A DNA stretch of 64,000 nt, taken from positions 372,001-436,000 of the forward strand of contig JAIBCC010000001.1 of NCBI GenBank assembly GCA_019694395.1, written 5' to 3'. Shown one piece after another: positions 42,265-51,146 of this stretch. This DNA comes from Pyrinomonadaceae bacterium (GTDB lineage Bacteria; Acidobacteriota; Blastocatellia; Pyrinomonadales; Pyrinomonadaceae). The notes below the pieces were generated by a model. That model was not told where the DNA came from. It was given only the letters and a program-made list of their open reading frames with translations, and did not search any database. Numbering within the stretch: the stretch's first letter is position 1; the number at the start of each line of letters is the position of its first letter. Made by a program: the position numbers and the translations under genes.

Positions 42265-43779
42265 TTAATGATTCCCCGTTGCTGCTGCCATTACCTTCTC
42301 TGGAGTAGCTTCATTTTTAGAGAATTCTCCGGTTAATTTACCTTCGTGCAAGACCAAAACTCTGTCAGACAAGCCTAAAACCTCGGGTAATTCCGACGAA
42401 ACCATTACAATCGCCAAACCTTCCTTAGCCAGTTTGTTGATTTCAGAATAAATTTCCTGCTTTGCGCCAACATCAATTCCGCGTGTCGGTTCATCCAAAA
42501 ACAGAACTTTGGGGTTGGTCAAAAGCCATTTTCCCAAAACTACTTTTTGCTGATTTCCTCCTGAAAGGGTTCCTGCCACCGTCAAGGGTGAATTTGCTTT
42601 GACCTTGAGCGATTGCATTGCGCCTCTGGCGGCTACGGTTTCCTTTGAAAGATGGGTCACAAATGCGCCGGAAATCTTCTTTAATCCGGCTAAGGTCATA
42701 TTGTCCCGAATCGGTTGTTCCAGCAATAATCCGAAACGTTTGCGGTCCTCAGTCACAAAACCAATACCGTTTTTAATGGCTTCAGAAGGAGAATTTATCG
42801 AAACCTGTTTGCCTTCGACCAAAACTTCCCCTGTTGATTTACCTTGCCAGGCACCGAAAATTGACATTAAAAGCTCGCTTCGACCTGCTCCCATTAATCC
42901 GGAAATGCCTAAAACTTCGCCTTTTTTGACTGAAAATGAAACGTTATCTACTAATTTTTTATCGGGATTATCAAGGTCAAAGGCGTTCAAATTCCGCACT
43001 TCCAATGCAGTGTCGCCGAATTCGTGCGAAGTTTTTGGGAAAATATCACCAACCTCCCGTCCCACCATCAGAGCAATCACTTTATCTTTGGTTAAATCTC
43101 CGGCATTCTGAGTTCCAACCGTTTTACCGTCACGCAAAACTGTGATTCGGTCGCTCATTTCAAAAACTTCATCGAGCTTGTGCGAAATATAGATCATTCC
43201 AACACCGCGACTTTTCAATTTTCGTAAAATTTCAAAAAGTGTTTCAACTTCCGATTCAGTTAAAGCGGCGGTCGGTTCATCCAAAACCAGAATTTTTGCG
43301 CTTTGGGAAAGAGCTTTGGCGATTTCGACGAGCTGCTGCTGACCGATACCGAGATTACCGACAGGCGTGCGCGGATCAATCGGAAGGTTCAAATCCTGCA
43401 ATAATTTAGCCGCTTTTTGATAAAGTTCAGACCAGTTTATAATACCGAATTTACTCGGTTCACGTCCCAGGAAGATATTTTCTCCGACCGTTAATTCCTT
43501 AACCAGAGAAAGTTCCTGAAAGATGATGGCAACGCCAGCGTGTTCTGAGTCCCGGATGGTTTTGAACTGTCGGATTTCGCCATCAATTACAATATCTCCG
43601 CCATAAGTTCCGTAAGGATAAACACCTGAAAGCGTTTTCATCAAGGTTGATTTTCCCGCCCCGTTTTCACCAACCAACGAATGAAATTCACCTTCGTAAA
43701 GGTCAAAAGTAACTCCATCCAAAGCCTTGACTCCGGGGAATTCTTTTGTAATTGCACGCATTTCAAGAATTGGATTCAT
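42265..43779 (-). CDS. xylG: sugar ABC transporter ATP-binding protein, XylG-like
   Basis: 504 aa with two fused ATPase domains. First: Walker A GENGAGKSTLMK, NLGIGQQQLVEIAKALSQ, ILVLDEPTAAL. Second: SGLMGAGRSELLMSIFG (degenerate Walker A as usual for sugar importers), LSGGNQQKVVLGKWLL, LFLDEPTRGIDVGAK. Powers sugar import with XylH. Nine bp before xylH; 79 bp after xylF with a long repeat-derived hairpin in the gap. Confidence 0.92.
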   Translation of the reverse strand: MNPILEMRAITKEFPGVKALDGVTFDLYEGEFHSLVGENGAGKSTLMKTLSGVYPYGTYGGDIVIDGEIRQFKTIRDSEHAGVAIIFQELSLVKELTVGENIFLGREPSKFGIINWSELYQKAAKLLQDLNLPIDPRTPVGNLGIGQQQLVEIAKALSQSAKILVLDEPTAALTESEVETLFEILRKLKSRGVGMIYISHKLDEVFEMSDRITVLRDGKTVGTQNAGDLTKDKVIALMVGREVGDIFPKTSHEFGDTALEVRNLNAFDLDNPDKKLVDNVSFSVKKGEVLGISGLMGAGRSELLMSIFGAWQGKSTGEVLVEGKQVSINSPSEAIKNGIGFVTEDRKRFGLLLEQPIRDNMTLAGLKKISGAFVTHLSKETVAARGAMQSLKVKANSPLTVAGTLSGGNQQKVVLGKWLLTNPKVLFLDEPTRGIDVGAKQEIYSEINKLAKEGLAIVMVSSELPEVLGLSDRVLVLHEGKLTGEFSKNEATPEKVMAAATGNH

Positions 43780-43785
43780 ATTTAT

Positions 43786-43857
43786 GTGGTCAGTGGTTAG
43801 TAATCAGTAGTCAGTTGGATTGTTTCTGTCCACCGACTACTGATTACTGATCACTCA
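43786..43857. repeat. 7-bp repeat hairpin between xylF and xylG
   Basis: GTGGTCA GTGGTTA GTAATCA GTAGTCA (43786-43813) in unbroken phase pair almost fully with GACTACT GATTACT GATCACT (43834-43854), giving a stem of about 27 bp with a short loop. Same word family as 61122-61186. Confidence 0.9.
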
Positions 43858-43858
43858 A

Positions 43859-44962
43859 TTATTGTTTAGGTCTTTGGTCAGCCGGAACATTTTTATAAAC
43901 GTCATCAAATTTGACATAGCCGTCTTTGATAACTGTCGTCAGCAAATTGTCTTTATCAACAACTGTAACTTCGAGTAAGATCGCCTTAACGGTTAAGTCT
44001 TTATCCCCAATTTTAGTAGTAAAGTCTTTGGCATCTGCTAAAGGCTCTTTTTTCGCCAGTTTGATGGCGGCTTCAACTGCGGCACTTGCCAACGGAATGA
44101 TCGGTTTGTAAACGGTCATCGTTTGTTTTCCTTCGGCAATACGTTGAAGAGCGGCAATTTCGGCATCTTGTCCGGTAACTAATATTTTTCCGGTCAAACC
44201 TTTCTTTTCCAAAGATGAAATGACGCCGCCCGCCATTCCGTCATTTGAAACTACAAAAGCGTCAATTTTATCCTGATTTTGCGTCAAAGCATTTTCAGCG
44301 AATTTAAGCGCTTCTTCTGGCTTCCAATCGGTAATATGCTGATCGGCAACGATTTTAATGTCGCCTTTATCAATTGCAGGTTGGAGAACAGCAAGCTGTT
44401 CTTTTTTCATAATGTGTGCGTTGTTGTCGGTTGATGCACCGTAAACCATTACATAATTTCCTTTTGGAACTTTTTGTAATGCATATTCGGCAATTTTGCG
44501 TCCAATGACCGGAACTTGGTGCGAGATGTAAACGTCGATCTTGTCAGAATTGATCAAACGGTCATAACTGATTACGGGAACACCCTTGGCTTTGGCTTTT
44601 TCCACCATTTGAGCGGCTTGGACGGCATCCTGTGGAGCAATTACCAAAACCTGAATTCCATTGGTCAATAATTGTTCGACATCACTGAGTTGTTTGTCGG
44701 GCTTGTTATCTGCAAATGTCAGTTCACAATCAACCCCCATTTTATCGCAATGTGCTTTGAAAGCATCGCGGTCACGCTGCCAACGTTCTTCTTTAACCGT
44801 AGCCATCGAAAAACCGATTTTGATTTTTCCGTTGTTGCCGGTTGTGGTTTTATTTGCTTCAGTTGTTTTATTTGCCTGATCGTTCGGTGTTTGAACACAA
44901 GCAGAAAACATAAAAAGAGCAAAAGCTAAATTCAGCAGAAAAAAACCTTTAATCTTTTTCAT
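43859..44962 (-). CDS. xylF: sugar ABC transporter substrate-binding lipoprotein, XylF-like
   Basis: 367 aa. Signal peptide with lipobox FSAC (MKKIKGFFLLNLAFALFMFSAC), so anchored as a lipoprotein. Type I periplasmic-binding fold: KIKIGFSMATVKEERWQRDRDAF, VLVIAPQDAVQAAQMVEKAKAKGVPVISYDRLI, NYVMVYGASTDNNAH, AFVVSNDGMAGGVISSLEKKGLTGKILVTGQDAE, TVYKPIIPLASAAVEAAI. These match D-xylose/glucose-binding XylF. GAGGAG precedes the ATG. A 119-bp gap upstream (44963-45081) holds no gene. Confidence 0.9.
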   Translation of the reverse strand: MKKIKGFFLLNLAFALFMFSACVQTPNDQANKTTEANKTTTGNNGKIKIGFSMATVKEERWQRDRDAFKAHCDKMGVDCELTFADNKPDKQLSDVEQLLTNGIQVLVIAPQDAVQAAQMVEKAKAKGVPVISYDRLINSDKIDVYISHQVPVIGRKIAEYALQKVPKGNYVMVYGASTDNNAHIMKKEQLAVLQPAIDKGDIKIVADQHITDWKPEEALKFAENALTQNQDKIDAFVVSNDGMAGGVISSLEKKGLTGKILVTGQDAEIAALQRIAEGKQTMTVYKPIIPLASAAVEAAIKLAKKEPLADAKDFTTKIGDKDLTVKAILLEVTVVDKDNLLTTVIKDGYVKFDDVYKNVPADQRPKQ

Positions 44963-45081
44963 TCGTTATACTCCTCTAATTTTTTGGAACTTTGTTTGCA
45001 GTCTGAACAATGATACCTGCAAAACTAAATTTAATCAAATCTTATTTTAGCCAAGGCTATTCGTCTTTCCTAAATTTTTTT

Positions 45082-46407
45082 TCACTTAATTTTTGCTAAT
45101 TTCAAGGCGTTTTTTGCCTCAGCGTTTGCCATAAACCATTTCCAGACATTGCCGCTGCGGAAATTTTCGATGCCGATAAGCTGAATTCCAACATCAATAC
45201 CAAGAACTTCGGAATCTACCCAACCCGTGTTTGGATTAAAAGCATCGGCAAAACCGTAGCGTCCGTAAATTTTATCGCCGTATTTCGCTTTCATTTCTTT
45301 CAGAGCAGACAAGGCAATGTCGGGTGTGAACATCATTGAAGCCGCCGCAGTATAGGGCGCAACCGTTCCGTCAATCTCAGGCGCGGCAGGCGGACAATCC
45401 CAAACAACATAGCCTTTTGAGCTGTCCATTGCCGTAATTCCCCAAACGTTCTCCGAATAGCCGGGAAACTTATCTTTCAAACTTAGATTACAAGCCTTAT
45501 GCGCTCGTGTCGCAATGACCGAATTTTGGTGATAATCCGTGCTAAAGCCTTTGTTTCGTTCACGTTTGTTGCGGAAATCAAACCAACCTTGTGAATATTG
45601 ATGAACAAAGATCGGAGCTTTGGCGGAAATATATTTGTAGCCCGCGTAATCTACCCTTTGACGTTCCCATTTATACCAGCTTTGCGGTGAGATCGGTTTG
45701 GTCGGTGAACCAATTGCCAGCAAATATAAACTTGAACTTTCGCTGTAATCGTGCCAACGATGTTTCAAAAAACCTGTTTCGGGCTTCCAACCGTGCGAAA
45801 GCAAATATTTATCACCGTCGAGCATCCATTGAAAATCAATTCTGTTATAAATTTGCGTCGCCAGGTCAACAATTTCTTTATCATTGGCAAAACATTGACG
45901 GACGCTCAAAATTCCGCCTAACAACAAAGCAGTATCAATCGAAGAAATTTCACTATTCCAACGCCTTTCCCCTGTTTCACGATCCAACCAATGATAAAAC
46001 CAGCCGTTTTTGTGAAAAGAGCGATTGGCATAATAATCAAGCGTGTTTCGGGTTCTTGTTTTCGCTTCTTCTGTGGTAATCCATTTTCTATCTGCGGCAA
46101 TACAATAAGAAGTTAAGGCAAAACCTGTTGCCGCTGAACTCGCAATGTTATAACTTGGATGACCTTTCGGCATTCCTGAACCATCGGTTTTAGCCCGATC
46201 AAGCATTAATCCTGTTTTCGGATCGGCATTTTCCCAAAAGAACATAAATGAACGCTTGGAAAGGTCTTCAAGAAAAGCATCATCCTCTTTGGAAATTTTG
46301 AATTTGGTAAATTCTGCTCCCGATTTGGTTTGAGAAAAAACAGCGGCTTGCGCGAAAAGAATCGCCGTTATAAGTATGAAAAATGATAAATATTTTGAAA
46401 ATTTCAT
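45082..46407 (-). CDS. exported glucoamylase-fold (PF10091) enzyme, GH144-like
   Basis: 441 aa from the ATG at 46405-46407, which begins a signal peptide (YLSFFILITAILFAQAAVFSQ); the longer open frame runs through an intergenic element. Alpha/alpha-barrel features: FEDLSKRSFMFFWENADPKTGL-type start, YNIASSAATGFALTSYCIA, FYHWLDRETGERRWNSEISSIDTALLLGG, HDYSESSSLYLLAIGSPT, WGITAMDSSKGYVVW, GTVAPYTAAASMMFTPDIA, GRYGFADAFNP. This is the family that contains GH144 endo-beta-1,2-glucanases. The annotated glucoamylase name is historical; beta-1,2-glucan is the likelier substrate. Next to GH3 and GH15 genes. Confidence 0.8.
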   Translation of the reverse strand: MKFSKYLSFFILITAILFAQAAVFSQTKSGAEFTKFKISKEDDAFLEDLSKRSFMFFWENADPKTGLMLDRAKTDGSGMPKGHPSYNIASSAATGFALTSYCIAADRKWITTEEAKTRTRNTLDYYANRSFHKNGWFYHWLDRETGERRWNSEISSIDTALLLGGILSVRQCFANDKEIVDLATQIYNRIDFQWMLDGDKYLLSHGWKPETGFLKHRWHDYSESSSLYLLAIGSPTKPISPQSWYKWERQRVDYAGYKYISAKAPIFVHQYSQGWFDFRNKRERNKGFSTDYHQNSVIATRAHKACNLSLKDKFPGYSENVWGITAMDSSKGYVVWDCPPAAPEIDGTVAPYTAAASMMFTPDIALSALKEMKAKYGDKIYGRYGFADAFNPNTGWVDSEVLGIDVGIQLIGIENFRSGNVWKWFMANAEAKNALKLAKIK

Positions 46408-46420
46408 TTCTAAAAATTTC

Positions 46421-46558
46421 ACCTGACGGAACGCCGTCCATCTTGGCGGCATACGTCCGAAAGGACGTAAAACTCGTTGCATATTTGTGTCTTGACATAT
46501 CAAAGAAACTGTTCGCGCTCTGCGCTCAATGCCGGCTGGAAGCACGGCGTTCCAGTTA
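46421..46558. repeat. GC-richer element with inverted-repeat ends and a GAAA-loop hairpin
   Basis: The ends share GGAACGCCGT-(9 nt)-CGGCAT in inverted orientation (46428-46452 and 46529-46553). Inside, ACGTCC-GAAA-GGACGT (46453-46468) is a perfect 6-bp stem with a GNRA tetraloop. It fills the gap between the GH15 and GH144 genes. Confidence 0.7.
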
Positions 46559-48730
46559 CTTCAAATTTCCATATCTTCTTGCCACAACTTCGGGCGTATC
46601 AAGATTTTTTCCGGCTTTCAAATTAATTGCTAAACGAATAAATTGCGCCATTGACCACGCCAAAGGAGTTGCCGACCTTGCACCTTCGCCAAACGGGAAA
46701 ACTCCGTTCGGTTTATCCCAAATCTGTTCAGGAATCATCATTCCATCGTTGGCAAATTTTTGCATCGCATCTAATCTTTTATAGACAACCCAATGAGCCG
46801 GATAAAATCCCTGAGAATTTGCATGTTTCCGATAATATTCGTTCGCTAATGCCAATTCATACTGTCCACGTTCGCCCGTCAACAATGCCCAAAGATGTCC
46901 TTTGCCCGTCCAGGTTCTATCGTAATTCCAATTTCGCCCGTCTTCGTATTCGCCGTAACCATCGTGTGTGTAACGATAAAAGCCTTCGCCGTTTGGAGTT
47001 TTAACTTTCAAAACTTCATCAATAACCTTCAAAGATTTAACGATTAACGGATCATTTGGCGATTTGATTCCAAGTCGGACAAGTTCCAAAAATCCTGCGT
47101 CAACGATTTCGTTTTCAGCCCAAGTTCCTGCGCCGTTGTTGAGTTCGATTTTATCACCCGCATCAGGCGTTCCGTTTTTGGTCAAACGCAGATAATAATT
47201 GCCGTCGCCATATTTTCCTGTGGTTGTTGCCGTCCATTTGTCAACGTTTTGTTTCCAATTATCGGCTTTTTCGAGCCAAATTTTCGCTGAATTTTCATCA
47301 CCGTTCTTTTGGGCAATGTCAGCAGCGCAAACTAATCCGGCAATTTCGGCGGCAATGGTGGCGGGTGAATATCCGGGCTTTTCTTCCCAACGGTCTTGTT
47401 TGGTAGTTGGTCCTGTTTTGACAATAAAATCGGCGGTTGGTTTGATATGTTTTTCGTAAGTCTCTTTGTCATTGCGTCCAAGCTGATACGCTAAAATCAA
47501 CGGATACGCAACTTCATCCATTTGCAGACTATCGCCGACGATTCTGCCGTCCAACCAAGTCATTTGCGGATAACTTCCGTCTTTTTGCTGTTGCTTGGTA
47601 AAAAGATAATCCAACGCCCGATTTGCCGAGTCTTTATCGCCCAAAGCAATGTAAGCCGTCACCACCTGATACAAATCCCGCGACCAAACCAGATGATACC
47701 CTGCCACATAGGGTCCGTTGGCATCGCCCGTCGGAATCCAGGGTTTGCTCAAAGAAGCCACATTGCCGCCGCGAAAGGTTTTGTCCTCCATTGCGCGTAA
47801 AACCATCGCGGAATAGTTGAATTGTTTCTGATATTTTGGATCAATTTTCGGCAAAGTTTTGACGTAATCACTCCAACCTTTTTGATATTGGGCGTTAATT
47901 TTGTCAAAACCTTTGTCCAAGGCATTTTGCGCTGTCTGAAAAACTTCATCCGGTGTCTTGCCAAAACTTAAAGCAAAAGTAACGCCGCCATTGGGGTCTA
48001 AACTTATCTTAGCAATTTGGGTTACATTTCCGTCTGTTGCTTTGACTCTTGGCACAGTAATTTTACCTGTCGTGCGGAGTTGCTCAATGCCGTCATTCAC
48101 TCCGTAAATATCATTGGAAATTTCGCTTAAAGGGTTTGAGGAAAACAAAGCAGAAGCCACCTCACCATCGGTTGATGAGAACATTTTGCCTTGATTCCAG
48201 GCAGTATCGCCCATCCCGCTATTGTTTAATGACGGATTGTAATAAACATAAAGTTGGAAATCTTTGTTTTTTGCCAACAAACGGACTCGAATTAAGATTG
48301 TGTTACTGTTTGGGTCAACTGTATAAGTTTTTAAGATTGTCCACTGACCTTTTTTAGAAGTATTTATTTGTTGAAAACTCAATGAATCAGGACGCAAAGT
48401 TTTGATTTGATGAACTGCATCATCTCTTTCCGTTTCAACCTTTTTCGTTTTCTGATTAACCACTACAAATTGCAGCCATTGAACATTTGCTTTATCAGCA
48501 GTCGGATAAAAAACTTCGGTCAGCGAACCACCTTGCAGAGTGAACCAGACTTTTGAATTCAAACTTAAAGCCGTTCCGATTCCCTGCTTTCCGGCACTTT
48601 CCCAATCAGCATCTTTGCCTTTTTCTTGAGAAAAAACGGAAGCAATTATCCACAGATGGACACAGATAAACACGGATAAAAACTTAATTGTATGGATTTG
48701 TCTTGTTGATATTGTAAAAAGTCTAATCAT
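46556..48730 (-). CDS. exported GH15 glucan 1,4-alpha-glucosidase (glucodextranase-like)
   Basis: 724 aa. Signal peptide at about residues 17-35 (FLSVFICVHLWIIASVFSQ). N-terminal beta-sandwich typical of bacterial glucoamylases (GIGTALSLNSKVWFTLQGGSLTEVFYPTADKANVQWLQF), then the catalytic (alpha/alpha)6 barrel with GPYVAGYHLVWSRDLYQVVTAY, GSYPQMTWLDGRIVGDSLQMDEVAYPLILAY, EEKPGYSPATIAAEIAGLVCA (general acid region) and NYDRTWTGKGHLWALLTGERGQYELA (general base). It releases glucose from alpha-glucans. The signal-peptide codons are a 10-bp repeat that can pair with the leader. Confidence 0.9.
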   Translation of the reverse strand: MIRLFTISTRQIHTIKFLSVFICVHLWIIASVFSQEKGKDADWESAGKQGIGTALSLNSKVWFTLQGGSLTEVFYPTADKANVQWLQFVVVNQKTKKVETERDDAVHQIKTLRPDSLSFQQINTSKKGQWTILKTYTVDPNSNTILIRVRLLAKNKDFQLYVYYNPSLNNSGMGDTAWNQGKMFSSTDGEVASALFSSNPLSEISNDIYGVNDGIEQLRTTGKITVPRVKATDGNVTQIAKISLDPNGGVTFALSFGKTPDEVFQTAQNALDKGFDKINAQYQKGWSDYVKTLPKIDPKYQKQFNYSAMVLRAMEDKTFRGGNVASLSKPWIPTGDANGPYVAGYHLVWSRDLYQVVTAYIALGDKDSANRALDYLFTKQQQKDGSYPQMTWLDGRIVGDSLQMDEVAYPLILAYQLGRNDKETYEKHIKPTADFIVKTGPTTKQDRWEEKPGYSPATIAAEIAGLVCAADIAQKNGDENSAKIWLEKADNWKQNVDKWTATTTGKYGDGNYYLRLTKNGTPDAGDKIELNNGAGTWAENEIVDAGFLELVRLGIKSPNDPLIVKSLKVIDEVLKVKTPNGEGFYRYTHDGYGEYEDGRNWNYDRTWTGKGHLWALLTGERGQYELALANEYYRKHANSQGFYPAHWVVYKRLDAMQKFANDGMMIPEQIWDKPNGVFPFGEGARSATPLAWSMAQFIRLAINLKAGKNLDTPEVVARRYGNLK

Positions 48731-48773
48731 CTTGCTTTAAAAAATCTGTGTCTATCTGTGTTTATCTGTGGAC
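48647..48773. repeat. 10-bp repeat pair flanking the GH15 start codon
   Basis: CACAGATGGA CACAGATAAA CACGGATAAA (48651-48680, within the signal-peptide codons) and AAAATCTGTG TCTATCTGTG TTTATCTGTG (48741-48770, leader) are both in exact 10-bp phase and complementary. The ATG at 48728-48730 lies in the loop. Confidence 0.9.
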
Positions 48774-48781
48774 AGAAAATA

Positions 48782-51022
48782 TTATTTTACAACTGTGAAA
48801 AATTCGCTCATTTCGTCTTTGATATTTTGCGAATCTGTTCCGACCATCACTCTAAATTGTCCTTCTTCAACGACATACTGCATCTGAGCATTATAAAATC
48901 CTAAATCCGAAACTTTGATCGGGATTTCGATTTTACGTTTTTCTCCGGCTTTTAAGAAAACTTTTTGGAAGCCTTTCAGTTCTTTGACGGGGCGTGACAT
49001 ACTGGCATCCATATCGCGGATATAGACCTGGACGACTTCCGCGCCGTCGCGTTTGCCTGTGTTTTCCAAATCAACCGAAACCGTAATTGTTCCGTTTTTG
49101 CCGATTCTGGTTTGGCTCAGTTGCATATTCGATAGTTTGAAAGTAGTGTAGCTCAAACCGTAACCGAAAGGAAATAAAGGAGTATTCGGAATATCCAAAT
49201 ACTTGCTGGTGTATTTATCTTTTTCGGCAAAAGGTCTGCCGGTTGGCAAAGCGTTGTAATAAAGCGGAATTTGTCCGCCTGAGCGTGGAAAAGTTATCGG
49301 AAGTTTTCCGCTCGGATTAACGTCGCCAAACAAAACATCGGCAATCGCGTTTCCGGCTTCCGTTCCCGAAAACCACGTTTCCAAAATCGCCGGAGAATTT
49401 TCTGCTTCCCAATTTATGGTCAAAGGTCTGCCGTTCATCAAAACGACTGCATAAGGCTTTCCGGTGGAGTGAATGGCTTTGATAAGTTCGGTTTGACCTG
49501 CCGGCAAAGAAATGTCGGAACGCGAAGCGGCTTCTGCGCTCCAATCGGCATCTTCGCCAGCCGTGATTATAACGAAATCACTGTTTTTGGCGGCTTTGAC
49601 GGCTTCATCAAAACCTTTGGTGTCTGTGCATTTCAATTCACAACCCATTGCATAATTTAATTTTACGCTGCTGCCAAGTTTGTTTTTCAGACCTTCCATC
49701 AGGGTCACAGCATCTTCAGGTTTAGCATCTGCCGTCCAGTTTCCAAGCATATTTCGTTTATCGTTGGCGAGAAATCCGATAACGGCAAGGCTTTTTACTG
49801 ATTTTGAAATCGGCAAAGTATTGTTGTCGTTTTTCAACAAAACCATTGATTTTCCGGCAATTTCGCGGGCGGCTTTTCGATTTTCATCAGTTAAAATCGA
49901 GGCTTTTTGTTTGGCTTCGTCAATCGGTTTGAAATCAAATGCCCCAACGCGGAATTTTGCACGGAGAACACTACGAACAGCATCGTCAATCGTTGCCATC
50001 GTGATTTTGCCCTCTTTCAGAAGTTTTTCGCCGTTTTGGTTGATGGCTTTAGAAACCATTTCGAGGTCAACCCCAGCGTTCAAAGTTTTCATCGCGGCTT
50101 CTGCTTCATCAGCAGCAATAGCGTGATTAACCAATTCTTTGGTCGCGTTGTAATCCGTCACAACCAGAGCGTTTGATTTCCATTCTTTTTCTACTAAAGT
50201 TTTCCAAAGAAACGGATTAGCGGTTGAAGGAACTCCGTTAAGCGAGTTGAACGAAGTCATAAACGAACCGACTCCGGCATCAACCGCCGCTTTGAAAGGA
50301 GGCAGATAAATGTCGCGCAAACGCTGTTCAGACATATCAGTCGTGTTGTAATCACGTCCGCCTTCGGCAGCACCGTATCCAACAAAATGCTTGGCGCACG
50401 CCATAACTCTATCGTCTGCACTCATATCATCGCCTTGAAAACCGCGAACACGGGCAAAAGCGATTTTTGAACCTAAAAAAGTATCTTCGCCCGCGCCTTC
50501 GACCACGCGCCCCCAACGCGGATCACGCGCAATGTCCACCATCGGCGCAAAAGTCCAATGCAATCCGGTTGATTTAGCTTCTTTGGCGGCAATATGCGCG
50601 GCTCGTTCAATCGCTTCCAAATCCCAACTTGCCGATTCGCCTAACGGCACGGGAAATTGGGTGCGATAGCCGTGAATAACATCAAAACCCAATAAAACAG
50701 GAATTTTCAAACGGGATTCCATCGCGGCTTTTTGCAAATCATTTGCGCCTTTGAATCCGCGCACGTTAAGTGTTGAGCCAAGCAAGCCTTTGCGGGCTAG
50801 TTCGAGTTGTTCGGGACGCGCTTCACCGGTTCCCCAATCGCCGTCAAGCTGTTGAAGCTGTCCGAGTTTTTCCGCCAACGTCATTTTGGCAAGCAGAGCA
50901 TTGACTTTCGCTTCGATTTGAGCATCTTTAGTTGAAGTTTTTCCAACATTTTTTTGTGCCGGAACGCTAATGATCCCAACCCAAAAAACTAAAAGCAACA
51001 AAATGGAATATACTTTTTTCAT
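48782..51022 (-). CDS. bglX: exported GH3 beta-glucosidase, BglX-like
   Basis: 746 aa from the ATG at 51020-51022 (MKKVYSILLLLVFWVGIISVPAQ), with AAGGGAAA upstream; an earlier in-frame start adds 13 residues. GH3 N-domain: LLGSTLNVRG, PVLLGFDVIHGYRTQFPVPLGESASWDLEAIERAA, RDPRWGRVVEGAGEDTFLGS, KHFVGYGAAEGGRDYNTTDMSE, and nucleophile Asp in NALVVTDYNATKELV. C-domain GEDADWSAEAASRSDISLPAGQ; C-terminal fibronectin-III-like domain. Periplasmic exo-beta-glucosidase for gluco-oligosaccharides; with the GH144-like gene it could process beta-1,2-glucan. Confidence 0.94.
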   Translation of the reverse strand: MKKVYSILLLLVFWVGIISVPAQKNVGKTSTKDAQIEAKVNALLAKMTLAEKLGQLQQLDGDWGTGEARPEQLELARKGLLGSTLNVRGFKGANDLQKAAMESRLKIPVLLGFDVIHGYRTQFPVPLGESASWDLEAIERAAHIAAKEAKSTGLHWTFAPMVDIARDPRWGRVVEGAGEDTFLGSKIAFARVRGFQGDDMSADDRVMACAKHFVGYGAAEGGRDYNTTDMSEQRLRDIYLPPFKAAVDAGVGSFMTSFNSLNGVPSTANPFLWKTLVEKEWKSNALVVTDYNATKELVNHAIAADEAEAAMKTLNAGVDLEMVSKAINQNGEKLLKEGKITMATIDDAVRSVLRAKFRVGAFDFKPIDEAKQKASILTDENRKAAREIAGKSMVLLKNDNNTLPISKSVKSLAVIGFLANDKRNMLGNWTADAKPEDAVTLMEGLKNKLGSSVKLNYAMGCELKCTDTKGFDEAVKAAKNSDFVIITAGEDADWSAEAASRSDISLPAGQTELIKAIHSTGKPYAVVLMNGRPLTINWEAENSPAILETWFSGTEAGNAIADVLFGDVNPSGKLPITFPRSGGQIPLYYNALPTGRPFAEKDKYTSKYLDIPNTPLFPFGYGLSYTTFKLSNMQLSQTRIGKNGTITVSVDLENTGKRDGAEVVQVYIRDMDASMSRPVKELKGFQKVFLKAGEKRKIEIPIKVSDLGFYNAQMQYVVEEGQFRVMVGTDSQNIKDEMSEFFTVVK

Positions 51023-51052
51023 TTGATTAATTTCCCTTGATTTTGAAAGCAA

Positions 51053-51128
51053 GTAACGCAAAGTTTCGCTAAGTTTTCGCTAAGTTTCGCTAAGAAATAC
51101 AAAAAACACTTTGCGTTCTTGGCGTTAC
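51053..51128. repeat. 10/11-bp repeat and inverted pair between GH2 and GH3 genes
   Basis: AAGTTTCGCT AAGTTTTCGCT AAGTTTCGCT AAG runs from 51061; GTAACGC (51053-51059) and GCGTTAC (51122-51128) close the outer stem. Confidence 0.8.
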
Positions 51129-51146
51129 AATTCCTCATTCTAATTT

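Noticed and set aside
42599..43111. 170-codon plus-strand open frame opposite xylG
   Set aside because: Antisense shadow of a well-conserved ATPase; no recognisable domain.
45591..46079. 162-codon plus-strand open frame opposite the GH144-like gene
   Set aside because: Shadow frame without ribosome site or family features.
46408..46545. N-terminal extension of the GH144-like protein
   Set aside because: It precedes the signal peptide and runs through the inverted-repeat element.
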